Shown here in pieces: positions 42,141 through 49,517 of a DNA stretch of 64,000 bases. The notes under the pieces are model-generated. The model saw nothing but the letters and a program-made list of their open reading frames with translations. It searched no databases and was not told the DNA's origin. Origin of the DNA: Rhodococcus sp. WMMA185 (GTDB lineage Bacteria; Actinomycetota; Actinomycetes; Mycobacteriales; Mycobacteriaceae); NCBI RefSeq assembly GCF_001767395.1, contig NZ_CP017014.1, positions 2,054,501 to 2,118,500 of the forward strand. The letters run 5' to 3'. A program made the translations under genes and the position numbers. The stretch's first letter is position 1; each line of letters starts with the position of its first letter.

Positions 42141-42635
42141 CCCTAGAGGCTTTGCGCCTCACTGAAACTGAGGCTCGCATGCAGTGCCGAGTGCCCCTGT
42201 TTCTGCGCTCAGTGCAAGAACTATCGACGCCCCAGGTCGGCACCGCGGGCAAGCCCAGCGATTACAGGCGCACAGGTTCCCGACGCGTTCATCCCACAAC
42301 TCAGACTGGAGAAACTGTGAGGAGTAACGAACCAAAGATATTTGCAAAGCAACGACCTGGATAATTGTGAGGAATAACAAATCGAATAATTGTGAGGAGT
42401 AACGAAGACGAGAATTCGGATAATTGGGGGAAGCATGTGATGTCGCCGGCATGAACCTTCATCCGACGGTCTTGAACGGAATGCGACAGGGTGTAACAGG
42501 ATGCCCAAGAATTGAGTGGCTCCACATTCTCAGGGGTCTATCTTGATTCCGACCCCGCACCCTGCCCACTGGGCTATAAAGAGACAGCGCCACCAGGTGG
42601 CGTGAGAAATGTGCACATGACAGTCAGGAGACGAT
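42141..42635 (+). other. Gene-free stretch between micro-genes 2 and 3
   Basis: It begins with a diverged copy of the hairpin found after micro-gene 1 (CACTGAAACTGAGGCTC at 42160-42176, pairing in part with 42193-42214), then a degenerate 25-bp repeat array (42317-42416). An inverted repeat CGCCACC/GGTGGCG follows at 42587-42601, inside the leader of micro-gene 3. A TATAAA-like element at 42574-42579 could be a -10. No coding gene was recognised. Confidence 0.55.
42317..42416. repeat. Degenerate 25-bp period repeat
   Basis: Units at 42317, 42342 (eroded), 42367 and 42392. The three good units start GTGAGGARTAACRAA, and two of them are preceded by ATAATT. The stretch is markedly AT-rich for this genome. 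It might be a row of protein-binding sites ahead of micro-gene 3, or a decaying repeat. Confidence 0.75.
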
Positions 42636-42710
42636 ATGAGTTCATCGGAGATCACAGACAGCGCTGTCGACGCGGTCATCCATCTCTTTACCCTCAACAT
42701 CAGTTCCTAG
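42636..42710 (+). CDS. Micro-gene 3: 24-residue amphipathic peptide
   Basis: Same length and pattern as micro-gene 1: starts MSSSEITDSA and ends LNISS, with acidic residues at 5, 8 and 12 and hydrophobic residues at 6, 11, 14, 15, 17, 18, 20 and 22. It is preceded by the same leader core (CAGTCAGGAGAC) with AGGAG 5 nt before the ATG. The sequence after its stop (TTCATTGAGGTTGGCC) is a diverged form of that after micro-genes 1 and 2. DNA divergence from copy 1 with conserved peptide pattern suggests selection on the product. No similarity to a known toxin, pheromone or porin is certain. Confidence 0.7.
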   Translation: MSSSEITDSAVDAVIHLFTLNISS

Positions 42711-42853
42711 CCCGGTGGACTCCGAACTTCATTGAGGTTGGCCTTACGTGTGACGCGGTCGGTCGCCCCGGTTCGACCCCAACCGAAGCACTGGTCCAAA
42801 GCTGCCCGTAGACCACCAATGAGCGCCCAGGGCGCTTCAGTCCGCAGGACACT

Positions 42854-42886
42854 CGGCCCCCATGGATCACCGATCCATGGGGGCCG
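42854..42886. terminator. Bidirectional terminator between micro-gene 3 and tetR
   Basis: A perfect 15-bp stem (CGGCCCCCATGGATC at 42854-42868 with 42872-42886) and a 3-nt loop, in the gap between convergent genes. Confidence 0.88.
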
Positions 42887-42946
42887 AACCTGTCAGAACG
42901 AGTCGACTAGTTGCTTCTCAGGTCGACACTTCTCAGATCGACGAAG

Positions 42947-43546
42947 TCACTCCCGAGCGAGCCCCCGCCAGAACGTGTCCGATGCGGCAGCGACCAACTC
43001 GTCGACCGGGGCACCGTAGAGCATTCCGCCCGCGGCGAGGGTCGCGATGCCGTGGAAGGTCGCGAACGCAACGAGCGCAATATGCCAGGGGTCACCGGGA
43101 CCGATGTCACCCGCGGCCTGGGCCTCGGTGATGATCCGGACCGTCAGATCCATCGGGGTACGGCCGGCCTCCACCACCTCAGCGGCCGCCCCGGGCGCCA
43201 ACTTGCTGCTGTACATCAATGCGAGGAGCTCACGGTGGGTGAGTGCGAACGTCACGTAGGTGCCCGCGACTGCGCCCAAGCGGGCGCGGGGATGTGGCTC
43301 GGCCTGCTCGAATGCCTGCTCGAGCGCCTTGGTCAACCGATGGAACCCCTGCTCGACCAGCGCGTCCAGCAGGGCCTGTCGATCCCGGAAATGTTTGCTG
43401 GGAGCCGCATGGCTTACCCCGGCCTCCCTGGCGAGTCGACGAAGAGAGAGGCCGTCGACGCCGTCCTTCTCGAGCGTATTCTCGGCGCGTGTGAGTAGCA
43501 CCTGACGCAGACTTCCGTGGTGGTACGGCTGTTCGGCGGCGGGCAT
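42947..43546 (-). CDS. TetR-family transcriptional regulator
   Basis: 199 residues. The N-terminal TetR DNA-binding domain is clear (LLTRAENTLEKDGVDGLSLRRLAREAGVSHAAPSKHFRDRQALLDALVEQGF). The C-terminal ligand domain is of the TetR_C_33/WHG-like type (SSKLAPGAAAEVVEAG...AFATFHGIATLAAGG). It is divergent from an SDR gene with 82 bp between starts, so it probably represses that gene and itself. The ATG at 43546 is chosen because the family region starts there. Ligand is unknown. Confidence 0.88.
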   Translation of the reverse strand: MPAAEQPYHHGSLRQVLLTRAENTLEKDGVDGLSLRRLAREAGVSHAAPSKHFRDRQALLDALVEQGFHRLTKALEQAFEQAEPHPRARLGAVAGTYVTFALTHRELLALMYSSKLAPGAAAEVVEAGRTPMDLTVRIITEAQAAGDIGPGDPWHIALVAFATFHGIATLAAGGMLYGAPVDELVAAASDTFWRGLARE

Positions 43547-43562
43547 GACAACAGCGTAGCGC

Positions 43563-43574
43563 AATGTTGACATT
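43563..43574. promoter_or_regulatory. Palindrome AATGTTGACATT, candidate TetR operator
   Basis: A 12-bp near-perfect palindrome (arms AATGT/ACATT) overlaps the -35 of the SDR promoter and lies 17 bp before the tetR ATG. CTACATT repeats downstream (43578-43584, 43595-43601) may be further half-sites. Confidence 0.45.
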
Positions 43575-43601
43575 GACTACATTGGTGACAGTGGCTACAT
43601 T
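43573..43601 (+). promoter_or_regulatory. Promoter of the SDR gene
   Basis: TTGACT (43573-43578), a 17-bp spacer and TACATT (43596-43601) form a good SigA-type promoter, with a start point near 43608 and a 20-nt leader. Confidence 0.65.
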
Positions 43602-43628
43602 CGGGGGCACTCAACGACTAGGAGAATC

Positions 43629-44441
43629 ATGTCTGTCGACGTATCCGGATCGACCGTCCTCATCACCGGCGCCAGCGCGGGCCTCGGCGCCGATTTCGCC
43701 CGACGCTTCGCCGAGCGAGGTGCAAACCTCGTTCTCGTCGCCCGGCGAGAAGACCGGCTCGAGCAGCTCGCGAAAGAACTCCGCGAGAAGCACCCGGTGA
43801 CGGTCACCGTGCTCCCGTTCGACCTCGCCACGCCCGGCGCCGCCGAAAGCCTCAGAAGCGAGCTCACCGCCCGCGGCATCCGCATCGACTCGCTGGTCAA
43901 CAACGCCGGCTTCGGCACGCACGGAGACTTCGCGTCCGCTGACCTGGACAGGCTCAGCTCTCTCATTCAGCTCAACGTCACCACTCTCGTCGAGTTGTCC
44001 CACATCTTCCTGCCCGATCTGCTCCGTGGACGTGGCCTACTGCTGAACATCGCGAGCAGCACCGCATACCAGCCGACTCCCGGCATGGCCGTCTACGGGG
44101 CGAGCAAGGCATTCGTCCTTCACTTCACGGAGGCATTGTGGGCGGAGGCCCGAGGTACCGGACTGACGGTGCTAGCGCTCTCTCCGGGCCCGACACACAC
44201 CGAATTCTTCGACGTCGTCGGCACTCAGGACGCGGCCGCCGGGTACATGCAAACCTCAGAACAAGTGATGAACACCGTGTTCCGGGCCCTCGACCGGCGC
44301 AACCCGCCGCCGAGCGTGATGTCCGGGTGGACGAACAAGATCTCGGCACTCGGCCCGCGACTGGGGACCCGCCGGATCACGGCGTTGGTCGTCGGGCGCA
44401 TGCTCGGCAACGTGCGGCTGCGCGCCAAGATCGAGAAGTAG
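43629..44441 (+). CDS. Short-chain dehydrogenase/reductase
   Basis: 270 residues, classical SDR. The cofactor site is LITGASAGLGADFARRFAERGA with an Arg after strand 2 (VARREDR), suggesting NADP. NNAGFGTHG, the catalytic Ser segment IASSTAY, and Y156/K160 in VYGASK complete the active site. It resembles the SDR group annotated as DltE/YqjQ-type oxidoreductases. Substrate is unknown. AGGAG lies 5 nt before the ATG. It is controlled most likely by the divergent TetR regulator. Confidence 0.9.
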   Translation: MSVDVSGSTVLITGASAGLGADFARRFAERGANLVLVARREDRLEQLAKELREKHPVTVTVLPFDLATPGAAESLRSELTARGIRIDSLVNNAGFGTHGDFASADLDRLSSLIQLNVTTLVELSHIFLPDLLRGRGLLLNIASSTAYQPTPGMAVYGASKAFVLHFTEALWAEARGTGLTVLALSPGPTHTEFFDVVGTQDAAAGYMQTSEQVMNTVFRALDRRNPPPSVMSGWTNKISALGPRLGTRRITALVVGRMLGNVRLRAKIEK

Positions 44442-44444
44442 CGA

Positions 44445-45062
44445 TCACGACGTAACGGCTGCGTCCCGCCGGTCCGGATCCCCCGTCTCCGGCTCGTCGA
44501 GTTCGATCGGACGATCCCCGACGCCGAGGTCGTCATACGGGTTGAGCGCGGCGAGTACCAGCGTCACCACGACGGCGACAAGGGGCTGAAAGATCAGCAC
44601 CAGAAGCGTCCCGACCCCCGGCGCGACCGCAACGATTGTTCCGGTTGTGTTCGCGCCGGGGTGGGGATATCGCAGTGCAGCCACTCCGAGCCCGGCAAGT
44701 GCCATGACGCCGGCCCCCACCGCGCTTCCGGCGAGGACGGCGCCCAGGGCGACCGGACCGCGGCTGCGTCTCAACGTCCACGCGGCGACCGCGGTGAGGA
44801 TGCCCACGACGAGACCCGCGCATACGAACATCCCGATCGCGTCGAATCTGTGCAGGCTCTCCCCGGTGAGTGACACACCACGGTCGGGTGCAACCACTAA
44901 CAACTTCTCGGGCGGTGCGAGCATGCCCCACACCACGCCCGCAAGAACGCTCACCGCCACCGCGCCGCAGAAAATTCCCGCGGCTGATCGAAGCCGGATT
45001 CGCCGAAGTGGAGTCACCCCCCAGACGCTACCGCCGACCGAGAGCTGTCGAGTCGACGACAC
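44445..45062 (-). CDS. DUF2567 membrane protein (Rv1591-like)
   Basis: Up to 205 residues with four membrane helices: [66 protein letters not shown] and [22 protein letters not shown] cytoplasmic acidic tail follows. Place and character fit the conserved protein downstream of Rv1590 in mycobacteria; function unknown. The GTG at 45062 overlaps bsaP by 35 nt. A later GTG at 45017 would remove that overlap and is equally possible. It may be co-expressed with bioB and bsaP. Confidence 0.8.
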   Translation of the reverse strand: MSSTRQLSVGGSVWGVTPLRRIRLRSAAGIFCGAVAVSVLAGVVWGMLAPPEKLLVVAPDRGVSLTGESLHRFDAIGMFVCAGLVVGILTAVAAWTLRRSRGPVALGAVLAGSAVGAGVMALAGLGVAALRYPHPGANTTGTIVAVAPGVGTLLVLIFQPLVAVVVTLVLAALNPYDDLGVGDRPIELDEPETGDPDRRDAAVTS

Positions 45063-45273
45063 CGTGGCGGGAGCACTTGGCCCACCACCCGTCCGGGCTG
45101 ACCTGAACGATCATGCGGCGACCACATGCCTCGCAGAAGCGGGGCGGTTCCAGTCCCAGCTGGGCGGCAGTGGGAACGGTGTCATCAACGCCGGGCACCA
45201 CTCTGCGGCCGGTGTAGGGGTTGTAGCGCTCTTCCGGGTCGCTGTTCGCAGCAGTCTCCACCGTGGTCGTCAC
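45028..45273 (-). CDS. bsaP: Biotin synthase auxiliary protein BsaP
   Basis: 81 residues, matching the small protein after bioB in mycobacteria (Rv1590). The C-terminal half carries cysteines in [28 protein letters not shown], arranged like a small metal or iron-sulphur site. The mycobacterial protein has been reported as a partner needed for biotin synthase activity, where it replaces IscU-type help. The GTG overlaps the bioB stop (GTGA), so the two are coupled. Confidence 0.85.
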   Translation of the reverse strand: MTTTVETAANSDPEERYNPYTGRRVVPGVDDTVPTAAQLGLEPPRFCEACGRRMIVQVSPDGWWAKCSRHGVVDSTALGRR

Positions 45274-46283
45274 AGGGTGTCGTTCAGGGCCTTGATCGGC
45301 ATCTGCAGATCGACGAGTAGGTCGAGGTCCTTTTCCGCGGGACGTCCGAGAGTAGTGAGGTAGTTTCCGACGATGACGGCGTTGATACCGCCGAGGATGC
45401 CCTGCTTCGCGCCGAGGTCGCCGAGCGTGATCTCCCGTCCACCGGCGAAGCGAAGAATCGTGCGAGGCAGCGCGAGGCGGAATGCGGCGACGGACTTGAG
45501 TGCCTCGCTCGCGGGCAGAACCTCGAGATCACCGAACGGAGTGCCCGGGCGCGGGTTGAGGAAGTTCAGCGGGACCTCGTCGGGCTCGAGCTCGGCCAGG
45601 TTCGCGGCGAACTCGGCGCGCTGCTCGAGGCTCTCGCCCATGGCGAGGATGCCGCCGCAGCACACCTCCATGCCCGCGTCGCGGACCATACGGAGGGTGT
45701 TCCACCGCTCATCCCAGGAATGGGTGGTGACGACATTCGGGAAGTGCGACTTCGCGGTCTCGAGATTGTGGTTGTAGCGATGGACCCCCATCGCCGCGAG
45801 CTGGTCGACCTGCTCCTGGGTCAGCATGCCGAGCGAGCATGCGATCTGGATGTCGACTTCATTGCGGATCGCCTCGATACCGGCAGCTACCTGCGCGAGC
45901 AGCCGCTCGTCGGGACCGCGGACCGCGGCGACGATGCAGAATTCGGTGGCGCCCGTCTTGGCAGTCTGTTTGGCCGCCTCGACGAGGCTCGGGATATCGA
46001 GCCAAGCCGCACGCACGGGCGACTGGAAGAGTCCCGATTGAGAGCAGAAGTGGCAATCCTCGGGGCAGCCGCCGGTCTTGAGGCTGATGATGCCCTCGAC
46101 CTCGACCTCGGGACCGCACCATTTCATGCGCACGTCATGGGCGAGCCCGAGTAGTTCCTCGAGCCGCTCGTCGGGCAACTTCAGAACCTCGAGCACCTGA
46201 CTCTCGTTGAGCGCTTCGCCGCGTTCGAGCACCTGCTCCCGCGCGAGCGCGAGGATATCCGTCTGTACTGAGGCCGAGGTCAC
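45270..46283 (-). CDS. bioB: Biotin synthase
   Basis: 337 residues, radical SAM. The CxxxCxxC motif is in [16 protein letters not shown], and the [2Fe-2S] ligands lie in later Cys/Arg segments ([30 protein letters not shown]). It inserts sulphur into dethiobiotin. The start is set at GTG 46283 because AGGAG at 46290-46294 is 6 nt upstream; an ATG two codons earlier would touch the ribosome site. Its promoter region holds a BioQ-type operator at 46339-46353. Confidence 0.95.
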   Translation of the reverse strand: MTSASVQTDILALAREQVLERGEALNESQVLEVLKLPDERLEELLGLAHDVRMKWCGPEVEVEGIISLKTGGCPEDCHFCSQSGLFQSPVRAAWLDIPSLVEAAKQTAKTGATEFCIVAAVRGPDERLLAQVAAGIEAIRNEVDIQIACSLGMLTQEQVDQLAAMGVHRYNHNLETAKSHFPNVVTTHSWDERWNTLRMVRDAGMEVCCGGILAMGESLEQRAEFAANLAELEPDEVPLNFLNPRPGTPFGDLEVLPASEALKSVAAFRLALPRTILRFAGGREITLGDLGAKQGILGGINAVIVGNYLTTLGRPAEKDLDLLVDLQMPIKALNDTL

Positions 46284-46338
46284 ACGCATCTCCTGGGAGC
46301 CGGGCCGATCACCTGTCGTGGATCGACTGATACGAGAA

Positions 46339-46353
46339 TTGAACACCGTACAA
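46339..46353. promoter_or_regulatory. BioQ-type operator in the bioB/bioQ gap
   Basis: TTGAACACCGTACAA fits the TGAAC-N3-GTTCA palindrome with one mismatch. The perfect version occurs between bioF and bioA (56316-56330). A related outer half, ACGGCGTTCA, lies at 46359-46368. Confidence 0.65.
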
Positions 46354-46461
46354 GTTGCACGGCGTTCACGTTAGAACCGTGGTGGAATACTGTCAAAGCC
46401 AGGCACTCCCGCGGGCCGAGTCAGACGGATCCGGGGAGATCACGGATCAGGAGATCACACG

Positions 46462-47091
46462 GTGCAACTACGACGCGGCGACGTTCTCGACGGCGCGATG
46501 GCCATCCTCGACGAGTTCGGCCTCGCCGACTTGACGATGCGCCGCCTGGCCTCCTCCCTCGGTGTACAGGCGGGCGCGCTGTACTGGCACTTTCCCAACA
46601 AGCAGACGCTTCTCGGAGCACTGGCAGACAAGATCCTCGAGGACGTCGATGCCCCGGTCGAGGCCACGGCTTGGGACGGGGAGATCGTCGAACTGGCCCA
46701 CCGCCTACGATCCGCGCTGCTGGCCCACCGCGACGGCGCCGAGCTTGTATCGGCCACCTATGCCTCCCGGATGACCAACGCGCGGGTGCGCGAGAGCTTC
46801 GCGGCCGTCGGATTGCGGTCGGGCCTGTCCCGCGAGCACGCCGAACTGGCCTCGTACTCGCTGCTCTACTACGTGCTCGGACACACCGTCGACGAGCAGT
46901 CGCGCGCCCAGATGGAATCGGCCGGCGCACTCACCCGGGCCGCGCTCTCGCCCGACGCCCCGCACTCAGCCATCGCGGCCTACGACGAAGATCTGCTGGA
47001 CGGCGACCCTGCGATCCGGTTCGATTTCGGCCTCACCCTCTTCGTGGACGGGATCCGCACTCGCCTCGACTCTGCCGCGCATCCCACCTAG
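46462..47091 (+). CDS. bioQ: TetR-family regulator, probable biotin repressor BioQ
   Basis: 209 residues: N-terminal HTH (AMAILDEFGLADLTMRRLASSLGVQAGALYWHFPNKQTLLGALADKI) and a TetR_C ligand domain. It is divergent from bioB, with the same palindrome in this gap and in the bioF/bioA gap, the arrangement described for BioQ in corynebacteria and mycobacteria. BioQ represses bio genes, with biotin supply sensed through BirA/biotinoyl-AMP or an unknown route. The GTG at 46462 has AGGAG 8 nt upstream. Function is assigned from context. Confidence 0.75.
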   Translation: MQLRRGDVLDGAMAILDEFGLADLTMRRLASSLGVQAGALYWHFPNKQTLLGALADKILEDVDAPVEATAWDGEIVELAHRLRSALLAHRDGAELVSATYASRMTNARVRESFAAVGLRSGLSREHAELASYSLLYYVLGHTVDEQSRAQMESAGALTRAALSPDAPHSAIAAYDEDLLDGDPAIRFDFGLTLFVDGIRTRLDSAAHPT

Positions 47092-47159
47092 TAGGCACAA
47101 TGGAGTGATACACGCCGCGCCGGTCTACTGACCGTTCATGAGGCCAGGGAGTGTGCACG

Positions 47160-48290
47160 ATGAGATTTCGGCTCCGCCCCCGTAGAACTATCGCCGGCGC
47201 GGTGACATGCGGCGTGATGCTGCTCAGCGTCCCAGTCCCTGCCGGCGCCCAGACCGCCCTCGACAGCCCGGGCACCGTCGTCTCCTCCACCCCCATACCA
47301 TCCGGTGCACTGCCCGAGAGTGTCGCTGCGGGCTCGTACGTGACCTATTGGACTCAGGGCCCGCAGGGTCAGCCCGCGCTGAGCACCGGGGCGATCCTGC
47401 TGCCGCCGGGCGAACCACCACCCGGCGGATGGCCGGTCATCTCGTGGGGGCACGGCACCGTGGGTATCGCCGACAAGTGCGCCCCAACGGTCACCGGGCA
47501 GATCACCAGCCCATATCTGGATTCCTGGCTCGAGCAGGGGTATGCCCTCGTCAAAACGGATTACGTCGGACTCGGGACGCCCGGAACCCATGCATACCTC
47601 GACGGGCCGTCGGAGGCACACAGCATGATCGACATGGTCCGCGCGGGCCGGGCGGTGACGCCGTCCCTCTCGGACCGGTGGGTGGCGCTCGGGCAATCTC
47701 AGGGCGGGCACGCCGCCCTGTTCACTGCCTCGATGGCCACCACGTATGCACCCGAACTCGACTTCCGGGGCACGGTCGCAACCGGGGCGCCGTCGAACAT
47801 CGAGAAACTGGCGCCGCTGGCCGGACCGGACTTTCCGGCGCTTCCGCTCACCGGGAGCACGGTGTTCATCGCGTACGCGCTCGCCGGTCTTCGCGCGGCA
47901 AATCCCGACCTGAACCTCGACAGCTACCTGAGCCCGCTGGGCCGCGACGTTCTCGGCCGCGTCGAGTCGCTCTGCTACGCGGACGCGGAAGCACAGATCG
48001 GGAATCTGACCATCGGCCAGCTGCTGTCACGGCAGCTCGACGATCCCGCGATTCAGGCAGCGCTGCAGCGCTCGCTGGCCGTGCCCGTCACCGGCTACGA
48101 CCGTCCGCTGTTCATCGGCCAAGGGCTTTTCGACGACATGGTTCCGGCAGTATTCGCGTTCGCTCTCACCTCGGAGCTGGCGGCCGCGGGCCAGAACTTC
48201 GTGTTCCGCACCTACCCGGACGGTCACCTCGGGACGATGGAGGCATCTCTGCCCGAAACCACGGAATTCGTTCGGGCGGCGTTCCAATAG
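47160..48290 (+). CDS. Secreted lipase-family alpha/beta hydrolase, tandem copy 1
   Basis: 376 residues with a Sec signal (basic MRFRLRPRR, hydrophobic core, cleavage near PAGAQ, about residue 31). The nucleophile is S180 in LGQSQGGH. TDYVGLGTPGTHAYL and the region ...GQGLFDDMVPAVFAF...GHLGTM (acid and His candidates) complete the fold. It belongs to the secretory lipase family, related to the gene at 3078 and very close to the next gene. GGGAG lies 9 nt before the ATG. Substrate is unknown. Confidence 0.87.
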   Translation: MRFRLRPRRTIAGAVTCGVMLLSVPVPAGAQTALDSPGTVVSSTPIPSGALPESVAAGSYVTYWTQGPQGQPALSTGAILLPPGEPPPGGWPVISWGHGTVGIADKCAPTVTGQITSPYLDSWLEQGYALVKTDYVGLGTPGTHAYLDGPSEAHSMIDMVRAGRAVTPSLSDRWVALGQSQGGHAALFTASMATTYAPELDFRGTVATGAPSNIEKLAPLAGPDFPALPLTGSTVFIAYALAGLRAANPDLNLDSYLSPLGRDVLGRVESLCYADAEAQIGNLTIGQLLSRQLDDPAIQAALQRSLAVPVTGYDRPLFIGQGLFDDMVPAVFAFALTSELAAAGQNFVFRTYPDGHLGTMEASLPETTEFVRAAFQ

Positions 48291-48304
48291 AAGGTGGGGT
48301 GACA

Positions 48305-49450
48305 ATGCGACCAGAGTTTGTCCGACGCGGGTTCATCCGACGCGCAAGCATCGCTGTCGCTCTGACACTCGGCCTGGCGTGGCTCGGCGTCCCCGCCCCT
48401 GCCGGTGCGCAGACTGTGCTCGACGACCCAGGCACCGTCGTCGCTTCCTCCCCCATGCCGTCTGACGGGCTACCTCAGGGGGTGGCTACGGGAACGTACG
48501 TGACCTACTGGACCACAGGTCCACAAGATCGGCCGGCGCCCAGCACCGGCGCGGTCCTGCTGCCGCCGGGCGAGCCGCCAGCCGGCGGATGGCCGGTCAT
48601 CTCGTGGGGGCACGGCGCCGTGGGCGTCGCCGACAAGTGCGCCCCAACGGTTACCGGCCAAATCGTCATACCGTACCTGGAGTCCTTTCTCCAGCAAGGG
48701 TATGCAATCGTCGCAACGGATTACGTCGGCCTCGGCACACCCGGAATTCACCCGTACCTCGACGGACCGTCGGAAGGGCACAGCGTGATCGACATGGTCC
48801 GCGCAGGCCGTGCCGTGACACCCTCATTGTCGGATAGGTGGGTGGCGCTCGGGCATTCGCAGGGGGGCCACGCGGTCCTGGCCGCCGCTTCGATCGCCAC
48901 GCGGTACGCGCCCGAACTCGACTTCCGTGGAACCGTCGCAACCGGAGCGCCGTCGAACATCGAGAAACTGGCCCCGCTGACCGGCCCGAGCTTTCCCGCG
49001 CTTCCGCTCACCGGGAGCACGGTTTTCATCGCTTACGCGCTGGCCGGTCTTCGCGCGGCAAATCCCGACCTGGACGTGGACAGCTACCTGAGCCCACTCG
49101 GCCGCGACGTTCTCGGCCAGATCGAGTCGCTCTGCTACGCGGACGCACAGGCTCAATTCAGCGACCTGTCCATCGGCCAGTTGCTGTCACGGCCGCTCGA
49201 CGGCCCCGAAATGCAGGCGGCACTGGAGCGTTCCCTGGCGGTACCCGTCACCGGCTACGACCGCCCGCTCTTCATCGGCCACGGCATCTTCGACGAGATG
49301 GTCCCCGTGGTGTTCACGTATGCACTCACCTCGGAACTGGTGGCTGCCGGCCAGAACTTCGTGTTCCACACCTACCCCGCCACTCACGTCGCGACGATGT
49401 ACGCCGCCCTGCCCGATGTGACCGAGTTCGTCCGGTCGGCTCTCCGGTAA
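48305..49450 (+). CDS. Secreted lipase-family alpha/beta hydrolase, tandem copy 2
   Basis: 381 residues, paralogous to the gene 14 bp upstream (blocks such as GGWPVISWGHG, DKCAPTVTGQI, RGTVATGAPSNIEKLAPL and YLSPLGRDVLG are shared). Signal peptide MRPEFVRRGFIRRASIAVALTLGLAWLGVPAPAGAQ; nucleophile S185 in LGHSQGGH. The two genes form one unit produced by tandem duplication. Divergence is greatest at the signal peptide and in the lid-like segment around residues 250-290. Confidence 0.87.
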   Translation: MRPEFVRRGFIRRASIAVALTLGLAWLGVPAPAGAQTVLDDPGTVVASSPMPSDGLPQGVATGTYVTYWTTGPQDRPAPSTGAVLLPPGEPPAGGWPVISWGHGAVGVADKCAPTVTGQIVIPYLESFLQQGYAIVATDYVGLGTPGIHPYLDGPSEGHSVIDMVRAGRAVTPSLSDRWVALGHSQGGHAVLAAASIATRYAPELDFRGTVATGAPSNIEKLAPLTGPSFPALPLTGSTVFIAYALAGLRAANPDLDVDSYLSPLGRDVLGQIESLCYADAQAQFSDLSIGQLLSRPLDGPEMQAALERSLAVPVTGYDRPLFIGHGIFDEMVPVVFTYALTSELVAAGQNFVFHTYPATHVATMYAALPDVTEFVRSALR

Positions 49451-49463
49451 CGGGCGGTTCACT

Positions 49464-49517
49464 CTAGCTCTGCCCGCGCCGGAAGAGCTTGTTACCCAAC
49501 CAGACCAGTGGATCGTA
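49464..49517 (-). pseudogene. Displaced 3' tail of sdhB
   Basis: The minus strand encodes YDPLVWLGNKLFRRGQS and a TAG stop with no gene before it. The intact sdhB ends YDPLVWLGNKLFRRHNT. The shared part differs at synonymous sites (for example GGT/GGC, CTC/CTT, TTC/TTT). It looks like the original sdhB end, moved away when the hydrolase gene was inserted. Confidence 0.75.

Noticed and set aside
47207-49450. A single 747-codon frame that reads through lipase copy 1 in another frame into copy 2
   Set aside because: High-GC antiframe openness. Copy 1 is clearly coded in its own frame, and copy 2 has its own ATG and signal peptide at 48305.
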